The notes: generated by a model not told the origin, from the letters alone. Positions 8,757 through 17,165 are shown, counted from the stretch's first letter. The stretch is DNA of 64,000 bases from Pseudonocardia benzenivorans CB1190 (GCF_000196675.2 NC_015312.1:4340001-4404000), one strand, 5' to 3'. Program-made: numbers and translations.

Positions 8757-10265
8757 GTGGCGAGCCCGGAAGCAGAAGTCAGACGAGAACACCCGATCCG
8801 CAGCCTGATCCCCGCGCGGATCGACAGGTTGCCGTGGTCGCCGTTCCACACCCGCCTGGTGGTCGCCCTCGGCGTGGCGTGGGTGCTCGACGGGCTCGAG
8901 ATCACCGTCGCGGGCTCGGTGGCCAGCATCCTGGAGAAGCCCGAGGGGCTGAGCATGTCGGCGGCCGCGGTCGGCGCGGTGGCCACGGTCTACCTCGTCG
9001 GCGAGGTCGTCGGGGCGTTGTTCTTCGGACATCTCTCCGACCGCCTCGGCCGCCGCAACCTCTTCATCATCACGCTCGCCGTGTACCTCATCGGCAGCGG
9101 CCTCACGGCGTTGACGCTCGGCAACGGCGTGGGATGGATCGTCTTCCTCTACTTCACCCGGTTCATCGCCGGCATGGGCATCGGCGGCGAGTACGCGGCC
9201 ATCAACTCCGCGATCGACGAGCTGATCCCGGCCCGCTACCGCGGGCGTGTCGACATCGCCGTCAACGGGACCTACTGGTTCGGCGCGATCCTCGGCACGC
9301 TCGGCACGTTCATCCTGCTCAACGCCGTGCACCCGTCACTGGGCTGGCGCCTCGGGTTCCTGCTCGGCCCGGTGCTCGGCCTGATCATCATCGTCGTGCG
9401 GCGCAACCTCCCGGAGAGCCCGCGCTGGCAGATCATGAACGGCCGCCGGGACGCGGCCGAGAAGTCGATCACCTACATCGAGGAGGAGGTCCGCAAGACC
9501 GGGCGCGACCTGCCCGCCGTCGACGAGTCGAAGGCCATCGCGCTCGTCCCCGCCTCGGAGATCGGCTACCTGCGGCTGCTGCGGCTGCTCTTCCGCGAGA
9601 TGCCGGGGCGCGCCACGCTCGGCGCGACGCTGATGATCACGCAGTCGTTCCTGTACAACGCGATCTTCTTCACCTACTCCCTCGTGCTCACGACCTTCTT
9701 CCACGTGCCGTCCGGAAACGTGCCGCTGTACTTCATCGCGTTCGCCGTCGGCAACTTCGTCGGCCCGCTCGTGCTCGGCCCGCTGTTCGACACGATCGGG
9801 CGCCGCAAGATGATCGGCGGCACCTACCTGCTCTCCGGCGTCCTGCTGGCGATCACGGCGGTGTTCTTCAACGCGGGGATGCTGGACGCGCTGACGCAGA
9901 CGATCGCGTGGACGGTCATCTTCTTCTTCGCCTCGGCCGGCGCGAGCGCGGCGTACCTCACGGTGAGCGAGATCTTCCCGCTGGAGGTCCGGGCGAAGGC
10001 GATCGCGGTGTTCTTCGCCATCGCGCAGTGCTTCGGCGCCATCGCACCGCTGATCTACGGGGCGCTGATCGGCGACGGATCGCGGCCCTTCCTGCTGTTC
10101 ATCGGCTACCTCATGGGCGCGGTGATCATGGCGATCGGTGGCCTGGTCGCGTGGTTCCTGGGTGTCGACGCCGAGCGCAAGTCGCTCGAGGACGTCGTGT
10201 CGCCGCTCGCGGCGCGCGCGCCCGCAACCCGGGCCCCGGGCGCGGGTTCGCCGTCGGCGGGCTGA
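8757..10265 (+). CDS. MFS transporter, sugar/aromatic-acid porter type
   Basis: 502 residues, GTG start chosen because GAGGAGG stands five bases upstream. About 12 hydrophobic segments; the loop after TM2 reads GHLSDRLGRRNLF, the MFS signature, and a second copy DTIGRRKM follows TM8. The motif GMGIGGEYAAINSAIDELIP in TM4-5 is typical of the metabolite:proton symporter families that carry sugars, shikimate or aromatic acids. It ends 13 bases before the stop of the convergent dehydratase gene. The substrate is not deducible. Confidence 0.85.
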   Translation: MASPEAEVRREHPIRSLIPARIDRLPWSPFHTRLVVALGVAWVLDGLEITVAGSVASILEKPEGLSMSAAAVGAVATVYLVGEVVGALFFGHLSDRLGRRNLFIITLAVYLIGSGLTALTLGNGVGWIVFLYFTRFIAGMGIGGEYAAINSAIDELIPARYRGRVDIAVNGTYWFGAILGTLGTFILLNAVHPSLGWRLGFLLGPVLGLIIIVVRRNLPESPRWQIMNGRRDAAEKSITYIEEEVRKTGRDLPAVDESKAIALVPASEIGYLRLLRLLFREMPGRATLGATLMITQSFLYNAIFFTYSLVLTTFFHVPSGNVPLYFIAFAVGNFVGPLVLGPLFDTIGRRKMIGGTYLLSGVLLAITAVFFNAGMLDALTQTIAWTVIFFFASAGASAAYLTVSEIFPLEVRAKAIAVFFAIAQCFGAIAPLIYGALIGDGSRPFLLFIGYLMGAVIMAIGGLVAWFLGVDAERKSLEDVVSPLAARAPATRAPGAGSPSAG

Positions 10266-10278
10266 GCCGCCCGCGGCC

Positions 10279-11250
10279 TCAGCCGACCAGGGCGGCGAAG
10301 CGGTCCAGGTCGACGTTCCCGCCGCTCACGATGACACCGACGCGCTGTCCCGCCAGGCTCTCCCGGCGGGACAGCGCGCCGGCGAGCGCGAGGCAGCCCG
10401 TCGGTTCGACGACGAGCTTGAGCCTGCTCGCCAGCAGCCGCATGCAGTCGACGAGCGCCTCGTCGTCGACGGTGAGGATCTCGTCGACCCCCTCGCGGAT
10501 GATCGCGAACGGGTAGCGGCCCAGGTGCTGGGTCTGCGCCCCGTCCGCGATGGTCCGAGGGACGTCGATGTGCACGATCTCCCCCGCCCGCCACGACCGC
10601 AGCCCGTCGTCGCCCGCCGCCGGCTCGACGCCGTGGATGCGCACGCCGGGCGACGTGGCCCGGGCCGCGAGGATCGCCCCCGAGAGCAGCCCGCCGCCGC
10701 CGAGGCAGACGAACAGCGCGTCGAGCTCCCCGGCCTCCTCGATGAGCTCGAGCGTCGCGGTGCCCTGACCGGCGAGCACGTCCGGATGGTCGTAGGGCGG
10801 GATCACCGTCAGCCCGCGCTCGGCCGCGATGGTGGCGGCCAGCTCCTCGCGGTCGACGGCGTAGCGGTCGTAGGTGACGATCTCCGCGCCGTAGCCGCGG
10901 GTCGCGGCGACCTTCGAGGCGGGCGCGTCGAGCGGCATCACGATCGTCGCCGACGTCCCCAGCTCGCGGGCGGCGAGCGCGACGGCCTGCGCGTGGTTGC
11001 CCGACGAGAAGGCCAGCACCCCCGCGGCGCGCTGCGGCTCCGGGAGCCGCGACAGCGCCGTGTAGGCGCCGCGGAACTTGAACGCGCCGCCACGCTGCAG
11101 GTTCTCGCACTTGAGGAACAGCGATGCGCCGGCCATCGCGTCGAGCGTCCGCGAGGTGACCACGGGCGTGCGGTGCGCGACGCCCGCCAGCGCCCGGGCG
11201 GCCGCCTCGACGTCGGCGAAGGTCGGGACGGGCCGTTCGAGCGTGCTCAG
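10279..11250 (-). CDS. Threonine/serine dehydratase (PLP fold type II), CTG start
   Basis: 323 residues if translation begins at CTG 11250, whose last two bases overlap the upstream TGA (CTGA). No ATG, GTG or TTG exists between that stop and residue M39, and the N-terminal sequence up to K58 aligns well with catabolic threonine dehydratases, so the CTG start is favoured. PLP lysine K58 in GAFKFRGAY, SSGNHAQ at 82-88, and a GGGGLLSG phosphate-binding loop near 185. There is no C-terminal ACT domain, so it is the short catabolic type (threonine to 2-oxobutyrate, or serine to pyruvate); amino-acid racemases of the same fold are an alternative. It is the last gene of the phosphatase-B12-STAS operon. 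Confidence 0.8.
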   Translation of the reverse strand: MSTLERPVPTFADVEAAARALAGVAHRTPVVTSRTLDAMAGASLFLKCENLQRGGAFKFRGAYTALSRLPEPQRAAGVLAFSSGNHAQAVALAARELGTSATIVMPLDAPASKVAATRGYGAEIVTYDRYAVDREELAATIAAERGLTVIPPYDHPDVLAGQGTATLELIEEAGELDALFVCLGGGGLLSGAILAARATSPGVRIHGVEPAAGDDGLRSWRAGEIVHIDVPRTIADGAQTQHLGRYPFAIIREGVDEILTVDDEALVDCMRLLASRLKLVVEPTGCLALAGALSRRESLAGQRVGVIVSGGNVDLDRFAALVG

Positions 11251-11666
11251 GCCTGACCCCCGGCGGCGGCGTCGAGCGCGTGCGGCGGGACCTCGCCGGC
11301 CGGCGCGGCGCCGTCGCGGGCGGCGTCGTCGGGGTCCTCGACGACGAACAGCACGTCGACACCGGTGAGGCGCAGGATGCGGCGCAACGTGCCGCGCGGC
11401 CCGCGCAGCGTGACCGATCCGCCGCGGCGGCGGGTGCGACGGTGCGCGGCGAGCAGGGCGGACAGCCCCGAGGAGTCGCAGAACGTCACCGCGGACACGT
11501 CGATGACGACGTCGGCCGGCCCCGTGCCCGGCCCGGCCAGGGCCCGCAGCTGCTCGTCGAGCACCGGGGCCGTGGTGTGGCTGAGCTCGCCGCGCACCGA
11601 CACGCACGGCGTGCCGTCGGCGCCGGTCGTCGTGTCGAGATGGAGTGGCTCGGGATGGCCGCTCAC
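11247..11666 (-). CDS. STAS-domain anti-anti-sigma factor
   Basis: 139 residues. A single STAS domain: strand SVRGELSHTTAPVLDEQL, then VVIDVSAVTFCDSSGLSALL, where the serine of CDSSGL is the usual phosphorylation site in SpoIIAA/RsbV proteins, followed by an acidic Ala-rich tail. Such proteins bind and inactivate an anti-sigma kinase when dephosphorylated. The upstream SpoIIE-type phosphatase of the same operon is the natural activator; no RsbW-like kinase or sigma factor is present here. GTG start and GTGA overlap with the B12 gene; its stop overlaps the CTG start of the dehydratase. Confidence 0.85.
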   Translation of the reverse strand: MSGHPEPLHLDTTTGADGTPCVSVRGELSHTTAPVLDEQLRALAGPGTGPADVVIDVSAVTFCDSSGLSALLAAHRRTRRRGGSVTLRGPRGTLRRILRLTGVDVLFVVEDPDDAARDGAAPAGEVPPHALDAAAGGQA

Positions 11667-12736
11667 CGGTCGTCGCCTCCGATCGTCGGCTCCCGTCGCA
11701 GCAGCGCGCGGCCGTCCCGCAGGCACCGCAGGGCGAACGGGAAGTCGTGCAGTCCCGCGGCGAGCGCGTCGAGCACGGTGCGCAGACCGCCGGTGGTGAT
11801 GCCGCGGGCCGTGAGCGCGGCCGCGAGCCAGCGCAGGTAGTCCGCGAACAGCTCGGCGTCGTCGAGGTAGACCGCCGCGGCGAGGAAGTCGACGACCTGC
11901 CCGACGTCCTCGAACGGATCGGTCTCCAGCGGGTTGGCCAGTGCCCCGCCCGCGAGCGGGGAGAACCCGTGCAACGCCGTGACCGCCGCGCCGACGAGCT
12001 CACCGCGGCGCTCGCGCAGCGCCGGGTACTCCGCGTCCGCGCCGGTCGAGGCCGCCTGCTCGGCCGCCGCACGGCCCCGCCACGGTTCCCGCTCGAGGAT
12101 CTCCAGGGCCTCGACCGGGCCGGGCGCCCAGGCGTCGACGCCCAGCCGCCGGGCCCAGCGGCCGTCGACGCCGAACCCGGGCCCGCCCGCGATGACCGGT
12201 GTCCCGGTGCGCTGGGCGGCCTGGATCGTGCGGTGCGCCGCCGGTAGGTGGATGGGCAGCGCGCAGCTCAGCGCGACCGCGTCGGGCCCGTACTCGTGCA
12301 GGTAGGAGGCCAGGTGCTCGGCGGGCACGCTGGCGCCGAGGAACGTCACGCCCCAGCCGTCGGCGCGCAGCACCTCCGCGACGATGCGCGCGGGCAGCGC
12401 GTGCCACTCGCCGTCGAGACAGCCGACGACGACCGAGCCCCGCGCGCGGCCCGCCGGGATCCGGGCCCCGACCGCGGCGACGACGCGCTCGTTGACGGCG
12501 GTGGCCGCGTGCTCCTGGGCGACGCTCCACTGCCCGCCCTGCCAGAGCTGCCCGATCCGCCGCGCCGCGCCGCCCACGAGACCGACCAGCACCTCGGACA
12601 CCGGGACACCCGCGTCGAGCAGGCGCACCGCGATCTCGCAGGCACGCCACTCGTCGGCACGGCCCAGCGCGTCGAGGAACTCGGCGGCCGTCGCCTCGTC
12701 GTACCGGGCGGGGAGCGTCGGGGGTGGTGCGGTCAC
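11663..12736 (-). CDS. Cobalamin-binding protein with CarH-type photoreceptor motif
   Basis: 357 residues; GTG start with GAGAGGGA upstream and a GTGA overlap. Residues 12-90 form a four-helix cap containing W65-x9-E75-H76, the motif that in CarH/LitR photoreceptors caps adenosylcobalamin. Residues 100-205 form a Rossmann-like B12-binding domain with E110-x-H112 (DGEWHALP), where the histidine is the lower axial ligand, plus LGASVP and GGPGFG loops. Residues about 215-357 are a further all-helical domain that I do not recognise, placed where CarH would have nothing. There is no DNA-binding domain, so it probably acts through protein contacts, the partner phosphatase and STAS protein being obvious candidates. 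Light or cofactor sensing is an inference from the motifs. Confidence 0.8.
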   Translation of the reverse strand: MTAPPPTLPARYDEATAAEFLDALGRADEWRACEIAVRLLDAGVPVSEVLVGLVGGAARRIGQLWQGGQWSVAQEHAATAVNERVVAAVGARIPAGRARGSVVVGCLDGEWHALPARIVAEVLRADGWGVTFLGASVPAEHLASYLHEYGPDAVALSCALPIHLPAAHRTIQAAQRTGTPVIAGGPGFGVDGRWARRLGVDAWAPGPVEALEILEREPWRGRAAAEQAASTGADAEYPALRERRGELVGAAVTALHGFSPLAGGALANPLETDPFEDVGQVVDFLAAAVYLDDAELFADYLRWLAAALTARGITTGGLRTVLDALAAGLHDFPFALRCLRDGRALLRREPTIGGDDR

Positions 12737-14592
12737 GCAGGTCCCTCTCTGTCGGCCGGCGGCGTCCCGGTCGCGGTGCGGACCGAGTGCAGGTGGCGGC
12801 GCGGAGCGCTGCCCGGCAGCGGCGCCTGTACGACCAGCACGGCGATGTCGTCGCGGCTGCCCGCGCTGAGCCAGTTGGTGGCGTGCAGCGTCACCCGTTC
12901 GGCGATCGCGGCCGCGGGCATGACGTGGCAGCCGCCGAGCAGGTCGACGAGCCGCTCCTCGCCGAACTCCTCGCGCCCGCCGACGCCGCCGCGGGCCTCG
13001 GTGACACCGTCGGTGTAGAGCACGCAGGACTCGCCCGGGGCGAGGTCGATCGTGCGCGCCCGGAAGCGGGCTCCCGGGATGGCGCCGACCAGGGTCCCGC
13101 CGACCTCGGCGATCTCCGCGCCGTCGGCGCGCACGAGGACGGGGGGCGGGTGCCCCCCGCCGGCGAGCCGGAGCCGCAGCCCGCCCGACTCCAGCGGCAC
13201 TGCCGAGCCGACGACGACGGTGACGAACCCCGGGTCGTCCTCGTCGGCGGCGGCCTCGAGCATCGTCTCGTTGAGCAGCTCGAGCAGCCGGACCGGATCG
13301 CTCTCCAGCCGCCGCAGCGCCTGCACCGAGTGCCGCAGCCTGCCCGTGCTGACCGCGGCGTCGACACCCTTGCCGCACACGTCGCCGAGCATGAAGGTCG
13401 CGGAGCGACCACCGGGCTCGGCGTGGACGTCGTAGAAGTCGCCGCCGATGAGCAGTCCCTGCTCGGCCGGCCGGTAGGCCGCCGCGAACGACACGCCCTC
13501 GACGAGCGGCAGCTCTGGCTGCAGCAGGCTGCGTTTGAGCACGGCGGCGGTGCGGGCCTGCGCCGCGTAGAGCGAGGCCGCGGCGAGCGCGATCCCGGCC
13601 CGCTGCGCGAACTCCTCGACGAGCGCCGCGTCGAGCTCGGGGGAGACCGCCGTGGCCCGCGTGCCGTCGGGGCCGTCCTCCGGCGGCAGCAGTACCAGCG
13701 CGCCGGCGGGCTTCCCGTTGCCCGGCAACGCCATCAGCGCGGCCCCGCTCGCGCCGGTGCCGGTGCGTCGCCACGGCTCGGAGTCGAGCTCGGCGGCGAC
13801 CAGCAGCTGCGGACCGGTGTCGAGGCCTGCGAGCGCCCTCGCGACCGGCGCGGGCAGCGCGCGGGCCGGGGCCTGCCCCGCGCTGGAGGGCCCGGCGTGC
13901 TCGCAGCGGTACCAGTCGACGGTGCCGGCGTGCACCGGCAGCACGACGATCGCGGCCTCGGCCAGCTCGTCGGCGGCCAGCTCGGCGACCGCCCGCGCCG
14001 TCCGCCCCGGGTGCAGCGACAGTCCGAGCCGGCGGCTGGCCGCGGCCAGGAACCGCGACCGCGCGCGCTCGGCCAGCAGACTGTCGAGCCGGGCACGTTC
14101 CTCGGTGACGTCGCGCACGTGCCACGCGGTCCAGCCGCCCGGGAGGCTGCGGCGGCGGACGGCGAGGGCGCGCCCGTCGACGGCGACCTCGGCCTCCGCG
14201 GTCCCGGCCCCTCCGCCGCCGGGGGCGTCACCCTTCCCGCCGCCGGCCCGGCCGCTGTCTTCGCCGCCGTTCTCGGCGCCGCACGCGAGCGTCAACGGCG
14301 ACATCGCCGCCGCCGACAGCTCGCCGACGCGCAGGCCGGGCAGCAGCCGCCGCGCGACGACGTTGGCCGAGCGGACGACGCCGCGCTCGTCGCACGCGAG
14401 GACGCCCTCCCCCGCCCCGTCGAGCAGGCGCTCGGCCAGGCTCGGCTCCGGTGCAGCGGCGGGCGCCGCGGGTCCCGTCGGGACGAGGGCCGCCGACCGT
14501 GCCGGGAGCGGCACCAGGGCGCCGTCGACCGCACCACCACCGATGCCGGTGGCGGCGCGGTCCGTGTCGGCGTCCTTGCTGCGGCTGATCAC
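12733..14592 (-). CDS. SpoIIE-type PP2C phosphatase with PAS and GAF regions
   Basis: 619 residues from GTG 14592; the start is uncertain because a GTG about five codons upstream and later options exist. Order: Pro/Ala-rich head, PAS-like segment (about 50-175, with a Gly-rich insert), GAF-like segment (about 185-360), then a PP2C domain with GGDFYDV, LGDVCGKGVDAAV, AGGGHPPPVLV, LYTDGVTEAR and SRDDIAVLVV, which supply the metal-binding aspartates. This family dephosphorylates STAS anti-anti-sigma proteins. It is cytosolic, first gene of the operon, and overlaps the B12 gene by GTGA. A minus-strand TACCCT at 14699-14694 may be the -10 box. Confidence 0.85.
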   Translation of the reverse strand: MISRSKDADTDRAATGIGGGAVDGALVPLPARSAALVPTGPAAPAAAPEPSLAERLLDGAGEGVLACDERGVVRSANVVARRLLPGLRVGELSAAAMSPLTLACGAENGGEDSGRAGGGKGDAPGGGGAGTAEAEVAVDGRALAVRRRSLPGGWTAWHVRDVTEERARLDSLLAERARSRFLAAASRRLGLSLHPGRTARAVAELAADELAEAAIVVLPVHAGTVDWYRCEHAGPSSAGQAPARALPAPVARALAGLDTGPQLLVAAELDSEPWRRTGTGASGAALMALPGNGKPAGALVLLPPEDGPDGTRATAVSPELDAALVEEFAQRAGIALAAASLYAAQARTAAVLKRSLLQPELPLVEGVSFAAAYRPAEQGLLIGGDFYDVHAEPGGRSATFMLGDVCGKGVDAAVSTGRLRHSVQALRRLESDPVRLLELLNETMLEAAADEDDPGFVTVVVGSAVPLESGGLRLRLAGGGHPPPVLVRADGAEIAEVGGTLVGAIPGARFRARTIDLAPGESCVLYTDGVTEARGGVGGREEFGEERLVDLLGGCHVMPAAAIAERVTLHATNWLSAGSRDDIAVLVVQAPLPGSAPRRHLHSVRTATGTPPADREGPA

Positions 14593-14806
14593 CCGCGAAT
14601 CACACACTCTCGGTAGTCGGCACGGACCCGCGGCGGGACCGCCACGGCGGGACCGCACAGCTGGAGGCCGCGAATGACGACGCCGTTCGTCCGAGGGTAG
14701 AGGTCTCCGGGGGATTCCTCAGCGTCCGACCGCGTCGAGGGGAGCTGGTGCGTCGGGTGGCGCGCCCCGTGGGGCGAGCCCCGACGCGGGCCGGACGGGC
14801 GGTCGG

Positions 14807-14908
14807 TCAGCGCCTGCGACGGTTCCCACGGTTCCAGCCGGCGACCACGGACAGGCCCTCCACCAGGCCGTTCACGGCCGATCCCAGCCGGCGACGCAGC
14901 TTCTTCAT
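14807..14908 (-). CDS. Small basic peptide, 33 residues
   Basis: An ATG at 14908 with GAGGAG eight bases upstream opens a 33-codon frame ending in TGA. The peptide begins MKKLRRRLG, has a short amphipathic/hydrophobic middle (VNGLVEGLSVVAGW) and ends in RRRR. It has the net charge and size of a membrane- or nucleic-acid-binding micropeptide, or of a regulatory leader for the phosphatase operon that follows downstream on the same strand. I do not recognise the family. The ribosome site, in-frame stop and coherent composition argue that it is real; its shortness keeps confidence moderate. Confidence 0.5.
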   Translation of the reverse strand: MKKLRRRLGSAVNGLVEGLSVVAGWNRGNRRRR

Positions 14909-15062
14909 GATGTCCACTCCTCGTGTCGGGGTTCTCGGGGGACGCCCCCGACCGTCTCAAACCGGTAACGGTGCGCCACGTCCGGGTCCACCAACGGGTG
15001 ACGACGCAGGTCGGCGCGGGCGCGACGGCGCGGGCGGGGGCCGGCGCGGGCCGCGCACCCGG

Positions 15063-15068
15063 TAGCGT
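15063..15068 (+). promoter_or_regulatory. Predicted -10 box (TAGCGT), near-leaderless promoter
   Basis: TAGCGT followed by nine bases and the ATG at 15078. This places transcription start at or within a base or two of the start codon. Confidence 0.45.
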
Positions 15069-15077
15069 CGAGGACCG

Positions 15078-16007
15078 ATGAGGCGATCGTTGCGCTCGCC
15101 GCTGCCGCAGCGGCACGGTCTCGACGCGGTCCGGCTGCGCACCCCCGCCGACGGGCCGTGGACCCTCATGCGCGACCACCTGGTCGAGAGGCTGCCGCGG
15201 GTCGCTCCCGAGCGCATCGACGAGATGCTCGCCCGGTCGGAGATCGCGGGCGTCGACGGGCCGCTGCGCCCGGACTCCCCCTTCGTCCCCGAGACCTTCG
15301 TCTGGCTGCACCGGGACCTGCCCGACGAGACACCCGTCCCGTTCCCGATCCACGTCGTGCACCGCGACGAGCACCTGCTCGTCGTCGACAAACCGCACTT
15401 CCTGTCGACGATCCCGCGCGGCCGCCACGTCGTCGAGACGGCGCTGGTGCGGCTGCGGCGCGACCTGGACCTGCCCGAGCTCAGCCCGGCGCACCGGCTC
15501 GACCGGGTCACCGCCGGACTGCTGATGTTCGTCGTGCGCCGGGAGGACCGCGGCGCGTACCAGACGATGTTCCGCGACCGGCGGGTCGCGAAGACCTACG
15601 AGGCGATCGCCCCCCACGACCCGGCGCTGCTGCTGCCGCGCACCGTGACCAGCCGGATCGTGAAGGAGCGCGGGATCATCGTCGCGCGCGAGGTCGACGG
15701 GCCGCCGAACGCCGAGACCTACGTCGAGCTCGTCGAGCACCGCGACGGGCTCGGTCGCTACCGGCTGACGCCCGCCACCGGGCGCACCCACCAGCTGCGG
15801 CTGCACATGGCGGCGCTGAACGTCCCCATCCTGGGCGACCACTTCTACCCCGAGCTGCACGACAAGCCGCTGGACGACTACACCCGTCCGCTGCAGCTGC
15901 TCGCCCGCACGCTGGCCTTCACCGACCCCCTGACCGGCGAGAACCGGCGGTTCACGAGCACGCTGGCGCTGCAGGCCTGGGACGACTACGCGGCCTGGGC
16001 CCTGTGA
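15078..16007 (+). CDS. RluA-family 23S/tRNA pseudouridine synthase
   Basis: 309 residues. RluA-type catalytic motif HRLDRVTAG with the nucleophilic aspartate D142; other family motifs are LLVVDKPHFLSTIP, KTYEAIAPH and TPATGRTHQLRLHMAALNVPILGDHFYP. An N-terminal segment of about 90 residues (with an RDHLVERLPRVAPERIDEML-like stretch) resembles a degenerate S4 region. It converts uridine to pseudouridine in rRNA or tRNA; the exact target is unknown. Actinobacterial homologues are often annotated pseudouridylate synthase. It is monocistronic and preceded by a leaderless-type promoter. Confidence 0.88.
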   Translation: MRRSLRSPLPQRHGLDAVRLRTPADGPWTLMRDHLVERLPRVAPERIDEMLARSEIAGVDGPLRPDSPFVPETFVWLHRDLPDETPVPFPIHVVHRDEHLLVVDKPHFLSTIPRGRHVVETALVRLRRDLDLPELSPAHRLDRVTAGLLMFVVRREDRGAYQTMFRDRRVAKTYEAIAPHDPALLLPRTVTSRIVKERGIIVAREVDGPPNAETYVELVEHRDGLGRYRLTPATGRTHQLRLHMAALNVPILGDHFYPELHDKPLDDYTRPLQLLARTLAFTDPLTGENRRFTSTLALQAWDDYAAWAL

Positions 16008-16309
16008 GCGGCCCTCGGCAGCCGCCCACGCCCCCGGCGCCGCGACACCGCTTCCGAGGCGGACCTCTCCGCCGGGAGGACGTCGTTCGCGCCCGCTCCT
16101 CACCCGCCGGGTGGTGATCCACCTGCCTCGCCTCGACGGCTACGGCGTCGAGGCCGTGCGCGACGCGCTCACCGCCCGGATCGCTACCTGCCTGAGCAGC
16201 TACACCGCGAGTAGTGGTTCACGCACGGGGTGGACGCGCTGCCTGTGACATGGTGATCTCGCCAGGCGCGGCCGAGCGAGAACGACCGCGGCGCCGCGCG
16301 GGCCGCTCG
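16008..16309. other. Intergenic region with transposase relic
   Basis: 302 bases between a plus-strand and a minus-strand gene (convergent). The middle carries the IS30-type fragment described separately; the remainder shows no gene, ribosome site or clear terminator. Confidence 0.6.
16099..16215 (+). pseudogene. IS30-family transposase fragment
   Basis: Reading from about 16102 gives TRRVVIHLPRLDGYG, then GVEAVRDALTARIA. The first block corresponds to the VHLPR-x-DGYG segment of IS30-type transposases and the second to the later GYGAEAVRDAL segment, so the stretch between the two GYG motifs has been deleted. A one-base shift then restores the family reading TLPEQL (TACCTGCCTGAGCAGCTA at 16184-16201) before a TAG. 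Family match is from memory of IS30 sequences. No inverted repeats or target duplications are evident. Confidence 0.55.
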
Positions 16310-17074
16310 TCAGGCGCGCGCAGCGGTGAGGGTCGGCCCCGCCGCAGCCCGGTAGAGCGCCAGCACGTCGTCGAAGAAGGACGAGGAGCCCGGGGGCCAC
16401 GACCCGATGATCGCCATGACCGCCTCCCGCCGCACGACGACGGCGTCCGGGTCCGTGTGCGCGAGCACCTCCTGCAGCTGCGCGGCGGTCAGCTCGGTGC
16501 AGTAGCCCGGTGCCCCGGCCTGCATTCGCCAGGTGTCGTCGACGGTGCCCGCGTCGACCGGATCGAACCCGGTGTCGTCGACGAGGCCCATCACGATCTC
16601 CTTGGCCCCCGGGCCGCCGCCCGCGACGGGGACGGCGAGCCGGTCGGCGGCCCCCTGCGGCCGCGCCCGGCCGGCGAGCGTCGTGCTGAGCAGCGCGTTC
16701 CATGCCCGAACGACCGGGCGGCCGAGGTGCCGCTCGATCCAGACGCCCTCGGCCGTGCCGTCGTCGATCTCCGCGATGCGCCCGTCTCGGTGCGGGTAGT
16801 AGTTCGACGTGTCGGCCACCGGGACGTCGGCGGGGAGGCGGTCGATGATCGGCCGCAGGGTCGGCGTGCTGCCGAACGGGATCGAGGTGATGAGCACGTC
16901 GACGTCGCAGCAGACCTCGTCGAGGGCGGTGGGGGCCGCGCCCGACTCGGCCGCCAGTCCGGCCAGTGACCCGGGTCCGCGGGTATTGGCGACCTGCACG
17001 ACGTGCCCGGCCGCGCCGAGCTTCCGCGTGAGCTCGGCCCCGATGCTCCCGGTGCCGATGATGCCGATCCGCAC
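16310..17074 (-). CDS. NADPH-dependent F420 reductase-like dehydrogenase
   Basis: 254 residues. N-terminal Rossmann motif GIIGTGSIGAELTRKLGAAGH, a typical NADP site with an NTRGPGSL loop following beta-2. The layout (Rossmann domain then a helical tail, DVLITSIPFG, VADTSNYYP) is that of the F420:NADP oxidoreductase/ProC-like NAD(P)-binding family, which in many actinobacteria includes paralogues of unknown substrate. It is divergently transcribed from a LysR gene, a classical regulator-target arrangement. F420 use is only a family inference. Confidence 0.75.
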   Translation of the reverse strand: MRIGIIGTGSIGAELTRKLGAAGHVVQVANTRGPGSLAGLAAESGAAPTALDEVCCDVDVLITSIPFGSTPTLRPIIDRLPADVPVADTSNYYPHRDGRIAEIDDGTAEGVWIERHLGRPVVRAWNALLSTTLAGRARPQGAADRLAVPVAGGGPGAKEIVMGLVDDTGFDPVDAGTVDDTWRMQAGAPGYCTELTAAQLQEVLAHTDPDAVVVRREAVMAIIGSWPPGSSSFFDDVLALYRAAAGPTLTAARA

Positions 17075-17165
17075 AGCCCTCTTCCCTTCGTCGTCCTGAT
17101 CACGTCTGTCATCGAGCGTCGCAGGTCCGATGCCGCGGAGCGATGCCGGAAACAGGCACGATCAT

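Larger units (their letters stand above)
14593..15077. other. Intergenic region between phosphatase operon and pseudouridine synthase
   Basis: 485 bases. It holds the presumed promoter of the minus-strand phosphatase operon (TACCCT, 14699-14694), a GC-rich hairpin CGCCCC-GT-GGGGCG around 14763-14776 without a T-run, a 33-codon basic peptide gene (14807-14908, minus) and the TAGCGT box at 15063-15068 for the plus-strand gene. Confidence 0.6.

Noticed and set aside
11663..14125. 820-codon minus-strand frame spanning phosphatase and B12 genes
   Set aside because: Its first 460 codons are a shifted Arg/Ala-rich reading of the phosphatase gene; only the part from 12736 is the real B12-binding protein. 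It is not a fusion.
14763..14776. CGCCCC-GT-GGGGCG hairpin as a terminator of the 33-residue peptide gene
   Set aside because: The loop is only two bases and no T-run follows; kept only as a note in the intergenic entry.
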